A DNA stretch of 11,202 nt, from NCBI GenBank assembly GCA_002408385.1, contig DHSB01000215.1:1-11202 (forward strand). Direction: 5' to 3'. Position 1 is the stretch's first letter, and each line of letters starts with the position of its first letter. Under the pieces are notes generated by a model that was given only the letters and a program-made list of their open reading frames with translations, was not told the origin of the DNA and searched no databases. The stretch is from Myxococcales bacterium UBA5297. GTDB taxonomy: Bacteria > Myxococcota > Myxococcia > Myxococcales > UBA5297. A program made the position numbers and the translations under genes. Positions 1-7,620 of this stretch are shown here, one piece after another.

Positions 1-488
1 CCTAGCCGTGTCAAAGTCGGGCGGAAGCGGCTGCCGTGGGCGCGCCTCGGCCACCACAGCGCCGCGACGAGAAGCCCCTGCAGCGCCGCGTTGTAGAGGG
101 TGAACCAGAGCTGCAGCGTCATCGGCGGCAGTGCCGCGCCCTGGAGCAGGTGCTTGTCGTAGAGCCCGCTGCAGGCGCCGACCAGCATGCCGGCGAAGAG
201 CATCCAGACCCAGCGGTCGCGGCCGAAGTGGATGCCCTCGGCCTTCCCGAGCACAGAGAAGGCGAAGTAGGAGGCGACGATGGCGCCGATGCCGACCCAC
301 TGCAGCGCCGTCGGCCTCTCGCCGAAGAGCAGCACCGCACCGAGCAGCACGAAGAGCGGCGCGGTCGCCCGCACCGGTGCGGCGATGGAAAGGGGAAGCT
401 GCTTGATGGCGAAGAAGGTGAGGCGCCACGAGGCGGTGACGATGCCCGCCTTGGCGTGCACGAGCAGGTGGGCGCGCCAGGGTAGGGG
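1..488 (-). pseudogene. Internal fragment of an EamA/DMT transporter gene (partial duplicate)
   Basis: This stretch matches the middle of the intact transporter gene at 7742-8644 with a constant offset of 7,952 bases and no indels. I count 22 mismatches over 29-488 (about 95% identity), and similarity fades out near 21 and 488. It encodes the equivalent of residues 70-224 of the 300-residue protein; the N-terminal 69 and C-terminal 76 residues are missing, so it cannot form the usual ten-helix carrier. The frame has no stops. Fifteen of the 22 differences lie at third codon positions and about eight codons change the residue (for example Leu to His at residue 79, Thr to Met at 169), so most divergence arose while the sequence was coding. 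There is no start codon at the breakpoint, and the frame stays open to the window edge. It could instead be part of a fused gene extending left of the window, which cannot be seen here. Confidence 0.8.
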
Positions 489-857
489 AGCTGCACCTGC
501 GGCCGCTCTGGCGCCGCCTTTCCCAGCCTCGACGATCTCGGGGGCTGCGTGGACACGGAGGCGGTCGACAACGAGCTGCTCTTGGCCTGCCACCCGACAC
601 TCGAGGATCGTGTTCTCGACCAACTGCCGAGCCGAGACCGGACGCAGCTCGGGCTTCTGCTCGAGCTTCGCCACCGAGCTCGGCTGGCTTCCGACCGACT
701 ACGGCAGCGCCTGCAACATCTCGACGTCGGCCGCAAACATCTGCCCGGGCGGAACCATGAGCTGTTGCGGGCAACACTTTGGCGTGACCTTGCCGCGGTC
801 ATCGGCTGTAATGCGGCAAACGAAAGGGGAGCTCGGCCCTCACGCCGAGGAAATGCG
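489..857. other. Spacer with possible ghost coding sequence on the minus strand
   Basis: No gene is supported here. The minus-strand frame in phase with the transporter fragment is open from a TAG at 699-701 down through the 488 breakpoint and to the window edge. Hand counts over about 560-800 give position-specific GC for this frame of roughly 68/45/78% at codon positions 1/2/3, the order expected of a real high-GC gene. The plus-strand frame sharing the same third positions would have position 2 richer than position 1, which is less typical, though a Cys/Ser/Thr-rich protein could show that. I recognise no family in the conceptual translation. The right end carries the ribosome binding site of the next gene. 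Confidence 0.4.
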
Positions 858-1484
858 ATGCGCCCAACTCACTTGCTGCCACTCGCGCTGTTGCTGTTTT
901 CCCCGCCCACCTTCGCGCGCGTGCTCGACCTCGACCGCGTCGTCGAAGAGGCCCAGAACACCGACCTGAAAAACGGGCTCGCCCGCTACGCAGACCTCGA
1001 CTTCGCCGAAGGAATCAAGGGATTGGAGCAGGCGCTGGTAGACCGCGGGCTTGCTCCCGTCGAACGCGCCGCGGCCGCGCTCTATGCCGGTCTGATGGCG
1101 CACTCGCTCGACGATGTCGCCCGTGCGAAGGATTTCTTCACCCAGGCGCTCGAAGCCGTCCCCGATCTCGAGCTGCCTCCCGAAGCGGCGCCGAAGGACC
1201 GAGCGCTCTTCGAGGAGATGCGGTCGGCGCGCCGCGCTCAGGCGCCCGAGAAGAGCGACCCGGTGAAGCTCGAGCTGGACTGGGCCAACGAACCGATGCC
1301 GAGCGCGAAGGTCGAGCCGGTGCACCAAAAATGGTGGTTCTGGACCGGGATCGGCGCGGTCGTCGTATCTGGAACCGTGGCCGCTGTCCTGCTGACCCGA
1401 GGCGGCGAGACGCCCGCCTGCGGCGGTGGGGGACGTGGATGCATCGACGTGACGATTTCCGCGCTCCGTTGGAGGACTCCATGA
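858..1484 (+). CDS. Exported TPR-like protein with C-terminal membrane anchor
   Basis: A 208-residue protein. I chose the ATG at 858 because GAGGAA lies five bases upstream and the product then starts with a signal peptide (about residues 1-20, ending in TFA). The open frame extends upstream to 549, but that part looks non-coding. Residues about 25-105 form an alanine-rich helical region in the style of tetratricopeptide repeats, with EGIKGLEQAL and ARAKDFFTQALEAVPDLELP resembling paired TPR helices. A charged linker follows, then a hydrophobic segment at about 158-179 starting WWFWTGIGAV, then a short tail with Cys188 and Cys195. TPR-like proteins with such WWFW anchors are common in Myxococcota, often beside Ser/Thr kinases or PEGA proteins; that is family knowledge. 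The helical part is probably periplasmic. The stop overlaps the next start (ATGA), so the two genes are translationally coupled. The specific role is unknown. Confidence 0.8.
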   Translation: MRPTHLLPLALLLFSPPTFARVLDLDRVVEEAQNTDLKNGLARYADLDFAEGIKGLEQALVDRGLAPVERAAAALYAGLMAHSLDDVARAKDFFTQALEAVPDLELPPEAAPKDRALFEEMRSARRAQAPEKSDPVKLELDWANEPMPSAKVEPVHQKWWFWTGIGAVVVSGTVAAVLLTRGGETPACGGGGRGCIDVTISALRWRTP

Positions 1485-1915
1485 GTCGCCGCGCGCTCTT
1501 GTTCGGCTCGCTGCTCGGGGTAGCGCTCGCCGCGTGTGGCACCGCCCACGACGAGGACGCCGGGCCGATGTTGATCCTCGAGCTCCGCGGCGCGGTTCCG
1601 GTCGCGAGCCACGACCTGCGGGTGTATGGAGCGGACGCGCGCTGCGATGCGGTGCTCGGGGAACCGGGCGCGTGGCTGACCGCGCGCAAATGCGAGCCCG
1701 AGGAGATCGACCAACTGGTGCGCTGCCACCTCGCCCATGTCGTCGTGAAGCCGGGGGCCACCAGCCGCATCGAGGGAATCACTCCCGGCAATCGCACCGT
1801 CTTCGCGGTCGGAAAGGGTGCCGCCGACGAAACGCTCTCCCGGGGTTGCGCCGAAGTGGTCGTCAGGGATGGCGAGGCTGCGGCGGTAACCCTCACGCTC
1901 GTCGACGCCCAATAG
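1481..1915 (+). CDS. Small predicted lipoprotein, function unknown
   Basis: A 144-residue protein starting at the ATG that overlaps the previous stop, with a good GGAGG five bases before it (1471-1475). The N-terminus is a type II signal peptide with lipobox LAAC, so Cys19 should be lipidated; the residue after it is Gly, giving no obvious inner-membrane retention signal. The mature part has four more cysteines (55, 71, 82, 123) that could form two disulfides. Its C-terminal half reads like the small beta-domain lipoproteins of myxobacteria: an ITPGNRTVFAVG stretch, then GCAEVVVRDGEAAAVTLTL, the pattern of a peptide-binding or carboxypeptidase-regulatory-like beta sandwich. I cannot name a family. 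Translational coupling to the TPR-like protein suggests the two act together at the envelope. Confidence 0.75.
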   Translation: MSRRALLFGSLLGVALAACGTAHDEDAGPMLILELRGAVPVASHDLRVYGADARCDAVLGEPGAWLTARKCEPEEIDQLVRCHLAHVVVKPGATSRIEGITPGNRTVFAVGKGAADETLSRGCAEVVVRDGEAAAVTLTLVDAQ

Positions 1916-2261
1916 CGGCGACAGGCGCGCTCTTTCTGCGTGGGGAACCCTCGGCCGTCGGTGAGCGGCCCAGCTCTGCGCCGTCATCGAGGAAGCTCAA
2001 CGCCTCAGCCGGCCAAGCCGGAACCAAAAGGGTCCGAGCGTTTGTGGTGGCCGGCAGGCTCCAGACCCCAGGCTCCAGGTCAAGCCTTCCGCAGCGACCG
2101 GATGAGGCCGTCGAGCGTCTTGCAGGTTTGAAGAGGCGAGGTCGGCGACTGGGCGGTACGGCTCTATCAAGGAAATGAAGGTCGTCCCGGCAATCGCCTC
2201 TGCGGCTGCTGCTTGAGCCCCACTTCTTTACCAGTCTGGCAAAGACTGAACTGCGAAGGGA
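1916..2261. other. Convergent intergenic spacer
   Basis: This is the tail-to-tail gap between the lipoprotein operon (plus) and the kinase gene (minus). I see no supported gene; open frames across it have no ribosome binding site and mixed codon periodicity. It holds a 9-bp direct repeat, AGGCTCCAG at 2056-2064 and 2070-2078 (period 14), and a short hairpin near the kinase end that is listed separately. No strong intrinsic terminator for the lipoprotein operon is visible. Confidence 0.6.
2232..2248 (-). terminator. Weak hairpin after the kinase gene
   Basis: CAGTCT (2232-2237) pairs with AGACTG (2243-2248) around a five-base loop, 13 bases beyond the kinase stop codon. In the kinase direction it is followed by GTAAAGAAG rather than a T-run, so it would be a poor intrinsic terminator and may be chance. 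Confidence 0.25.
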
Positions 2262-4496
2262 CTACAGGCCGCCGCGCAGGTCCAGCTTCACCGTGGCGTC
2301 CTTTCCCGGCTCTACGAGCAGTGTCCGGGTGATCTCCTTGCCCGTCTCCGGATTGCTGGCCTTCAGCTCGTAGATGCCTTCATAGAGCTCCAGCGGCGGC
2401 AGAGGCGTCTGCCCGAGCGCACGCTTGCCGAGGCGGATTTGCGCCCAGGGCAGCGCGAGGAAGGTGATCTGCGCCTTCCCGAAGCGGACGACCTCCTTGT
2501 GCTCCTCGCCCGAGGCAATCTCGATCGTCAGGTCGCGGTCGAGCCCCAGCTCGGGATTGGTCAGCTTGACTTGATGGCGGCCCGGGGCGAGCTGCTGCCT
2601 GAGCAGCGGCGTGGTCCCCAACCCTCTTCCGTCGACTTCGACGTTCGTCCAGGGCTGCGAGCTGATCGAGAGCACCCCTGGCTCGCTCGAGGCCGCCGCC
2701 GAGGGCTCGGCTGCGACCGGGGCGCTCGGTTCGGTCTGCTGTCCGCCCGCCGCGGCGGGTTTCTCTTCTCGTTCACCACGGTGGGCGTCCGGGCGAACTG
2801 CGACCGCGGGACGGTGCGCCTCCTTTCGTGTGCCGCCCGCCGGTGCCGAATCTGGCAGCGGCTCGGGCTCGGGGCTCGCCGGCTCCACGACCTTTGGCGT
2901 CGGCTCGGGCGGCGCCTCGGACCCGGGGTGAGCGTGCGGCTCCGCTGTGGATGGCGGCTCCGCCGGAATCGATCCGAGGTCCGCGGCGGGCGGTGCAGCT
3001 ACTGGAGGCGCGGCGACCGCTAGCGGCGGCGAAGGGGCGCCGAGCAACTGCATTCCCAAGGGAGCAGCGCTCGTCGTCGACGCTTCCCCTTCCTCCGCCG
3101 AGTTGCCGAGGAGCGCCCACGCGAGCCCGCCCACCACGGCCACGAACGCCGCGAGCCCGAGAGCCCGCGCGAGGGGGCGCTTGGGCGCGAGCCCCGCCTC
3201 CTCGAAGCTCGTCTGGATCGTGTCGTCGAGCTCCCTGGTGCCGAGCGCCGCTCCCTGCGCGACACGCGGCAATCGGCTGGCCGGCGCACGGGGACGCCGG
3301 ATTGCCGTCGAGGCCTCGCCTGAATCGCCGCGCGCCGGCAAAGGCCGCGGCATGTGGACCGTCGCCACGTTCCTTTGCGGGTCGAACTTCGCAGCGTCGC
3401 CACCGCCCCGAGCGCTCGCCGGCGAAGGGGAAACGGAGGGCTGCAGCTTCGTCGACTCGGAATCGATCCCGGGCGCGATTGCCTGCTGCGCCCCCGACCC
3501 GGCGGTGCTTAGGCCTTTCCCGGCCGCCACCGCCTGATCGCGAGCCGTGCGGTCGCCCGGGATGTGAAGGAGATCGCCGGAGGTGGCGCTGACCGACTCG
3601 AGAAAGCGCGCGACGTCGTGGGCAGTGGTCGGCTCGCCCATCGCCACCAGGCACCGCTCGAGGTCTGCCTCGAGTGTGGCGGCGTCGGGATAGCGCGCGG
3701 CCGGATCCTTCTTCAGCGCGCGGTCGATAACCGCACAGACCTCGGCCGGCAGCCCCTCGCGCTGTGTCTGTACCGGCGCGACTTGCGCAGCGAGGACTCG
3801 CCCGATGACCGACTGGCTCTCGCCTTCGTAGGCCTGCTTGCCGGTCACAAGCTCGTAGAGGACCAACCCCACCGCGAACAGGTCGGTACGGACGTCGATG
3901 GCTCCGCCCGCGAGCTGCTCGGGCGCCATGTAGTTGAACTTGCCCTTCACGAAGCCGCTCTCGGTGTGGTGCGACTTGCTGGCCGCGCGGGCGATACCGA
4001 AGTCCACCAGGCGCGCGTTGCCGTCGACCGCGACGAGGATGTTCTGGGGCGACACGTCGCGGTGGATGACCTGCAACAGCGCGCCCTCGGCGTCACGGGC
4101 GCCGTGCGCGAAATGAAGCGCGGAGCAGGTCTGAGCCATGATCCGAAGCGCGATTGGCACCGGCACCGATACTCCGGCGCGAGCGCAGGCGCGTAGCAAG
4201 CGACAAAGGTCCGGCCCGCGCACCAGCTCGATCGCCAAGTAGTAAGCGCCATCGACCTCACCAAAATCGATGATCTGCGCGATGTGCGGGTGCGACAACT
4301 GGGCGGCGAGCCGCGCCTCGTCGAGGAACATCTGGACGAAGTCGGGGTCGCGGGCGAGGTGCGGAAGAATGCGCTTGAGGACCAGTTGCTTGGAGTAGCC
4401 CGCCGGGCCGGGTTGGACCGCGAGCCAGATTTCTGCCATCCCGCCGACAGCGAGCTGCTCTAGAAGCTTGTACCGACCAAAGGTGCCGGGGCTCAT
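2262..4496 (-). CDS. Hanks-type Ser/Thr protein kinase with C-terminal PEGA domains
   Basis: A 744-residue membrane-bound kinase. I place the start at 4496: the kinase fold begins within ten residues and an AGGTAGG lies about ten bases upstream, while the frame extending to 4844 adds 116 residues of non-protein-like sequence. Kinase domain, about 8-285: glycine loop LAVGGMAEIW, catalytic Lys41, helix-C Glu60, HRD 145-147, Asn152, DFG 165-167, APE 191-193. All catalytic residues are present, so it should be active on Ser/Thr targets. A long Pro/Ala/Ser linker follows, with one membrane helix at about 443-464, a second low-complexity Pro/Glu linker to about 605, then two tandem PEGA-type beta domains (about 607-672 and 673-740; cores VEVDGRGLGTTP and IRLGKRALGQTP). 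The PEGA part should be extracytoplasmic and may sense or bind envelope structures. It is transcribed alone, divergent from the 4929 operon and convergent with the TPR-like/lipoprotein pair. The substrate is unknown. Confidence 0.93.
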   Translation of the reverse strand: MSPGTFGRYKLLEQLAVGGMAEIWLAVQPGPAGYSKQLVLKRILPHLARDPDFVQMFLDEARLAAQLSHPHIAQIIDFGEVDGAYYLAIELVRGPDLCRLLRACARAGVSVPVPIALRIMAQTCSALHFAHGARDAEGALLQVIHRDVSPQNILVAVDGNARLVDFGIARAASKSHHTESGFVKGKFNYMAPEQLAGGAIDVRTDLFAVGLVLYELVTGKQAYEGESQSVIGRVLAAQVAPVQTQREGLPAEVCAVIDRALKKDPAARYPDAATLEADLERCLVAMGEPTTAHDVARFLESVSATSGDLLHIPGDRTARDQAVAAGKGLSTAGSGAQQAIAPGIDSESTKLQPSVSPSPASARGGGDAAKFDPQRNVATVHMPRPLPARGDSGEASTAIRRPRAPASRLPRVAQGAALGTRELDDTIQTSFEEAGLAPKRPLARALGLAAFVAVVGGLAWALLGNSAEEGEASTTSAAPLGMQLLGAPSPPLAVAAPPVAAPPAADLGSIPAEPPSTAEPHAHPGSEAPPEPTPKVVEPASPEPEPLPDSAPAGGTRKEAHRPAVAVRPDAHRGEREEKPAAAGGQQTEPSAPVAAEPSAAASSEPGVLSISSQPWTNVEVDGRGLGTTPLLRQQLAPGRHQVKLTNPELGLDRDLTIEIASGEEHKEVVRFGKAQITFLALPWAQIRLGKRALGQTPLPPLELYEGIYELKASNPETGKEITRTLLVEPGKDATVKLDLRGGL

Positions 4497-4928
4497 GAGT
4501 GTCAACCTACCTTTGCCAGGGATTTTCGGGGCTCCGCCGAGATGCGGTCGACCTTGACTGCGAGACCGCTGAAGCGCGAAGGCTTCGAGCTCTCCGTTGA
4601 TTCGGTGGTTCGCTGAGCTGCCGCCCGCCCCATGGTTCCGGTCAGTCATCCCATGGGCAAGCCGAGAGTCAGGGAAGCGCGCTCTAGACGACCGTCGTTC
4701 CCGCCAGAGGTTGTTGCGGCCGGGAAGGATAGGCGCGCGCCACCCCTCTCGCAAACGCCATGAGCTGTTTTGCCGGCATTGTAAATGAGCCCGAGCAGGT
4801 GTATTCCTCCCCGCAATCCGTAATCTCCGCACCGAACCAAGCATTCATCGCGGACAAGTAGTCCGCTTTCTTCGAAGACGACCGACCGTCCATCGCCTTA
4901 GTGATTCCCGACCTGGGAGAGATTCGCC
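4497..4928. other. Divergent promoter region between kinase and lipoprotein operon
   Basis: About 430 bases lying between the two divergent starts, visibly less GC-rich than the genes and expected to hold both promoters. A weak sigma-70-like pair facing plus is TTGTAA (4779-4784), 17 bases, TATTCC (4802-4807). The TTGACA on the minus strand at 4500-4505 abuts the kinase start and cannot be its -35 box. A 69-codon minus-strand frame at 4684-4893 reads somewhat like a protein, with two cysteines close together near its middle, but it lacks a good ribosome binding site and I recognise no family. It is left as unproven. Confidence 0.5.
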
Positions 4929-5672
4929 ATGCGTCGACCAGCCGTTGTCTCCGCGTTGCTGTGCGCGGGAGTGTTTGCGTGCACCCCCGAGCCGACCGTG
5001 GTTCCGCCGGTCACCGAGTGCATCGACGGTGACCAGGACGGCTACGACAGTTGCATCGACTGTGACGACGCCGAGGCCTCGGTGCACCCCGGCGCCGCCG
5101 AGCGTTGCAACGGCAAAGATGACAATTGCGATAAGGTCGTCGACGAGGGGTGCGCCTGTCGGGACGGTGACGAGCCCAGGCCCTGCGGGGCCGAGGGCGG
5201 CAACTGCACGCAGGCCTGTGAAGGCGGAGCGCTTGGCGAATGTCTGCCGCCGAGCGGCGAGTCGCCGGCCCTCGACAGCGACGTCCTCAACTGCGGCGAG
5301 TGCGGCCGCGTCTGTCCGACTCCGGTCCACGCCGCGCCGCGCTGCTCGCAGGGAGTCTGCGGTCGTGGCCCCTGCGAGCGGGGTTACTTCGACTTCGACG
5401 GGAGCGTCACCCCGGGCTGCGAGGTCTTTTGCGAGGGCAACTCCTGCAGCGACGAGGAAGGCCAGGACGTTCCCGTCGACGATGCCCCGGTTCCCGAGAC
5501 CGGCCACAAGCACGGCGCGGTGACCAGCGGGAGCAGCTACGGCGGCGCGGTCCAGACGACCCCCGAGTACACCAACACCGGCTCACTGGGCGCGTCTGTG
5601 TCCGGAGCGCTCGTATCGACGAACGGGACCTACAAGAACTACGGCGGCTTCACGGCGGCCGAACGCAAGTAG
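4929..5672 (+). CDS. Lipoprotein with MopE-type metal-binding motif and Cys-rich repeats
   Basis: A 247-residue lipoprotein; GGGAGAG seven bases upstream supports the ATG at 4929. The signal peptide ends in lipobox VFAC, so Cys18 should be lipidated. Residues 31-75 form a putative metal-binding motif of the MopE type: DGDQDGYDSCIDCDDAE, then PGAAERCNGKDDNCDKVVDEGC, a calcium-style Asp pattern that is very common in myxobacterial surface proteins. Residues about 116-150 carry a second Cys-rich unit with NCGECGRVCP and CSQGVCG, a frequent myxobacterial companion. The final 60 residues are acidic, then Gly/Ser/Thr-rich with no Cys, perhaps an extended spacer. Four-fifths of the protein is disulfide-rich, which fits an outer-surface location. 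Only 14 bases separate it from the fiber-like gene, so the two are one operon. A role as anchor or partner for that fiber is inference. Confidence 0.85.
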   Translation: MRRPAVVSALLCAGVFACTPEPTVVPPVTECIDGDQDGYDSCIDCDDAEASVHPGAAERCNGKDDNCDKVVDEGCACRDGDEPRPCGAEGGNCTQACEGGALGECLPPSGESPALDSDVLNCGECGRVCPTPVHAAPRCSQGVCGRGPCERGYFDFDGSVTPGCEVFCEGNSCSDEEGQDVPVDDAPVPETGHKHGAVTSGSSYGGAVQTTPEYTNTGSLGASVSGALVSTNGTYKNYGGFTAAERK

Positions 5673-5686
5673 AACGGAGAGGGACG

Positions 5687-7219
5687 ATGCGAAGGCTCAT
5701 GACTGCGATGCTCGTGCTGCTTGTCCCCGCGCTCGCCGCGGCTCAGGTTCCAGCCACGATGGGGTACCAGGGCCGGCTGATCAGAGCGGACGGCACCCCG
5801 GAGAGCGGGGTGCTGACGATCACCTTCGCCCTGTTCGACGCCGAGACCGGCGGGCAGGCACGGTGGTCCGAGGAGCTGGAGGTCGCGGTTTCGGACGGGT
5901 TCTACTCGGTCGTTCTCGGAGAGCAGAGCGCGCTGGCCGAGGCGTTCGCGAACGGCGGCGAGCGCTACCTCGAGCTGTCGATAGCGGGCACGGCCTTCTC
6001 GCCGCGGCAGAAGGTCGCCTCGGTGCCCTATGCCATCCAGTGCGACACGGCGCGTAACGTCGTCGGCGGGACGGTGGATGCCGAGAGCCTGACCGTAGGC
6101 GGCGCGCCCCTGACGGGCGCCGACGGCAAGCTCGAGTGGGAAAACTTGAGCGGATGCCCGGTGGGCGGGACCGTCCTCCATTGGAACGGCGATGCGTGGA
6201 CCTGCCGAGAGCCGGCGAGTGGTGCGGTGTCCGTCGCTGCGCCGCTGGTCGGCGACGGGCTGACCACGCCCATCGGTCTTCCTGCAGCCAGCGGGAGCTC
6301 CGACGGATACCTGTCCTCGAGCGACTGGAACGCCTTTGATGCGAAGGTTTCGAGCGTCGAGGCGGCGACCGGAGGAGGGCTCCTGAGGACCGGAAGCGAG
6401 GCCGCGCCCGAGCTCGGGCTGACCAACACCTGCTCGGATGGCGCCGTCCTGCGCTGGAATGGCGCCTCGTGGGAGTGTTCGGCTGCACCCGACGGAGACG
6501 CGGGCGGATACATCCAGAACCAGGCGGCGGCGGATCAGGCCGCTTCGTTCCGGCTTTCCGAGGGCGGGTCGTTGCGCGGCAACCTCGGCGTCGGAACGGC
6601 CACGCCCGACGCTCGGTTGCAGGTGATTGGATCTGACGAACGGACTGGAACGGGCACCATCAGCGCCGCAGCAAATTCAGTGACGTTGACTGGCGCTGGA
6701 ACGCTGTTCAAAGGCGAGGTCAGCCCCGGCGACCTGATTCTGGTCGTTGGCCAGACTTCCGAGACCCGTAGGGTCGCCTCAGTGAGCAGTGACACAACCT
6801 TGCGGATCGACCGGAGCTGGGGGGTGCCGCCGACGGCGTCGACGTACTCCATCTTGAAGCCCATCGCGAAGCTCGCGTCTGCGGCAAACGCAGCTCCAGC
6901 GATGATCGTCAACCAGGAGGGCTATGTCGGCATCGGGACCCCGACTCCGCAGGGGAAGCTGCACGTTGAGGGCGGGCTCGTCGTCGGTGGCGGAACGCAG
7001 ATGAAGGCGATCGAGGCGCGGGAGTACTTGGCTAGGGGTTCCATCGGTGCAGTCAATTTTGAGCGGCAGTTTGCGACGGCTCCGGTCGTTATCGCTTCGG
7101 ATTCTGTTTGTCGCATCGTCGTAAAAAACGTCACTGCGACCAGTTTCGTATTCGTGGCACAAGGAGAAGATTGCCTTGGTAGTGATCATCGAGTCTCCTA
7201 TCTCGCTATCGAGAGGTAG
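5687..7219 (+). CDS. Secreted fiber-like protein with C-terminal H-type-lectin-like domain
   Basis: A 510-residue exported protein; GGAGAGGG just before the ATG at 5687 and the signal peptide (1-19, ending AAA) set the start. Residues 21-118 form the beta domain seen at the N-terminus of many bacterial surface fibers (MGYQGRLIRADGTP, then ITFALFDAETGG, ending VPYAI). Repeated fiber motifs follow: GTVLHWNGDAWTC (161-173) and GAVLRWNGASWEC (252-264); SSDGYLSSSDWNAFDAK (204-220); and two phage-tail-like LGVGTATPDARLQV / VGIGTPTPQGKLHV units (300-313, 414-427) enclosing a GTGTI...GTLF...VSPGDLI beta domain (320-390). The last 60 residues resemble H-type lectin (NFERQFATAPVVIA, ending VSYLAIER), suggesting sugar binding. 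Third-position GC falls from about 91% near the N-terminus to about 49% over the lectin part. It is probably a trimeric surface adhesin; the ligand is unknown. Confidence 0.85.
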   Translation: MRRLMTAMLVLLVPALAAAQVPATMGYQGRLIRADGTPESGVLTITFALFDAETGGQARWSEELEVAVSDGFYSVVLGEQSALAEAFANGGERYLELSIAGTAFSPRQKVASVPYAIQCDTARNVVGGTVDAESLTVGGAPLTGADGKLEWENLSGCPVGGTVLHWNGDAWTCREPASGAVSVAAPLVGDGLTTPIGLPAASGSSDGYLSSSDWNAFDAKVSSVEAATGGGLLRTGSEAAPELGLTNTCSDGAVLRWNGASWECSAAPDGDAGGYIQNQAAADQAASFRLSEGGSLRGNLGVGTATPDARLQVIGSDERTGTGTISAAANSVTLTGAGTLFKGEVSPGDLILVVGQTSETRRVASVSSDTTLRIDRSWGVPPTASTYSILKPIAKLASAANAAPAMIVNQEGYVGIGTPTPQGKLHVEGGLVVGGGTQMKAIEAREYLARGSIGAVNFERQFATAPVVIASDSVCRIVVKNVTATSFVFVAQGEDCLGSDHRVSYLAIER

Positions 7220-7238
7220 TGCGGCGTGGCCGTCTGGT

Positions 7239-7266
7239 GGAGGCCCCGGCGCGTCCCGGGGCCTCC
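7239..7266 (+). terminator. Strong hairpin ending the fiber operon
   Basis: GGAGGCCCCGG (7239-7249) pairs perfectly with CCGGGGCCTCC (7256-7266) around a six-base loop, 19 bases after the fiber stop codon. An outer five-base pair, TGGCC (7227-7231) with GGCCA (7270-7274), can extend it. The following bases are only mildly T-rich (ATTCTT at 7278-7283), so termination may be factor-assisted or the stem may mainly protect the transcript end. Confidence 0.65.
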
Positions 7267-7466
7267 CGTGGCCAACGATTCTTCGCTGCGCCTGCGCCAC
7301 GTGGACTCGTTCGCCTGCGCGTCCGGACTCCGCGTGGTTGCGCTCGTAGTTGCGATTGGTGATGGGCCGCCTAGGACTGCCCGGGCACGAAGCTGGCTAT
7401 CCCTGTCCACGCTTGTTTGGTCATCTAGCCAGCGCGAGGGATGAACGACGTTCCTCGATGAATCGT

Positions 7467-7505
7467 TGCATCGGGACTTCTGCCGATACGGCGGCGCCCC
7501 CTCCC
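7467..7505 (+). repeat. Imperfect 39-bp repeat, copy A
   Basis: This 39-base unit begins TGCATCGGG and ends GGCGGCGCCCCCTCCC. It aligns without gaps to the unit at 7582-7620 with 7 mismatches, and its 3' half recurs once more at about 7630-7650. It lies in non-coding DNA and has no recognised family. Confidence 0.6.
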
Positions 7506-7581
7506 CAAGCCCAGGTTCGCGCGAGCGCGGACTCCATTCGTGCGCTTGCGTTTCAGGCGGGGAAACCAGGCGAAGACTTGC

Positions 7582-7620
7582 TGCATCGGGGCGGCCGCCG
7601 GGACGGCGGCGCTCCCTCCC
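7582..7620 (+). repeat. Imperfect 39-bp repeat, copy B
   Basis: Second copy, starting 115 bases after the first (TGCATCGGG ... GGCGGCGCTCCCTCCC), with 32 of 39 bases identical to it. A partial third copy of the CGGGACGGCGGCGCT core follows at about 7630-7650. Confidence 0.6.

Noticed and set aside
549..857. N-terminal extension of the TPR-like protein frame by 103 residues
   Set aside because: The internal ATG at 858 has a GAGGAA at the right distance and starts a clean signal peptide; the upstream part has no such support.
2056..2078. AGGCTCCAG direct repeat as an operator
   Set aside because: Only two 9-bp copies in a convergent spacer with no promoter nearby; likely chance or low-complexity sequence.
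4500..4505. TTGACA on the minus strand as a -35 box for the kinase gene
   Set aside because: It lies only four bases before the start codon, leaving no room for a -10 box or transcript start.
4497..4844. N-terminal extension of the kinase frame by 116 residues
   Set aside because: The kinase fold begins right after the ATG at 4496, which has an AGGTAGG about ten bases upstream; the extension is not protein-like and covers the divergent promoter region.
5240..5686. 149-residue N-terminal extension of the fiber protein
   Set aside because: It is an out-of-frame, Arg-rich reading of the MopE-motif lipoprotein gene; the ATG at 5687 has a ribosome binding site and signal peptide.
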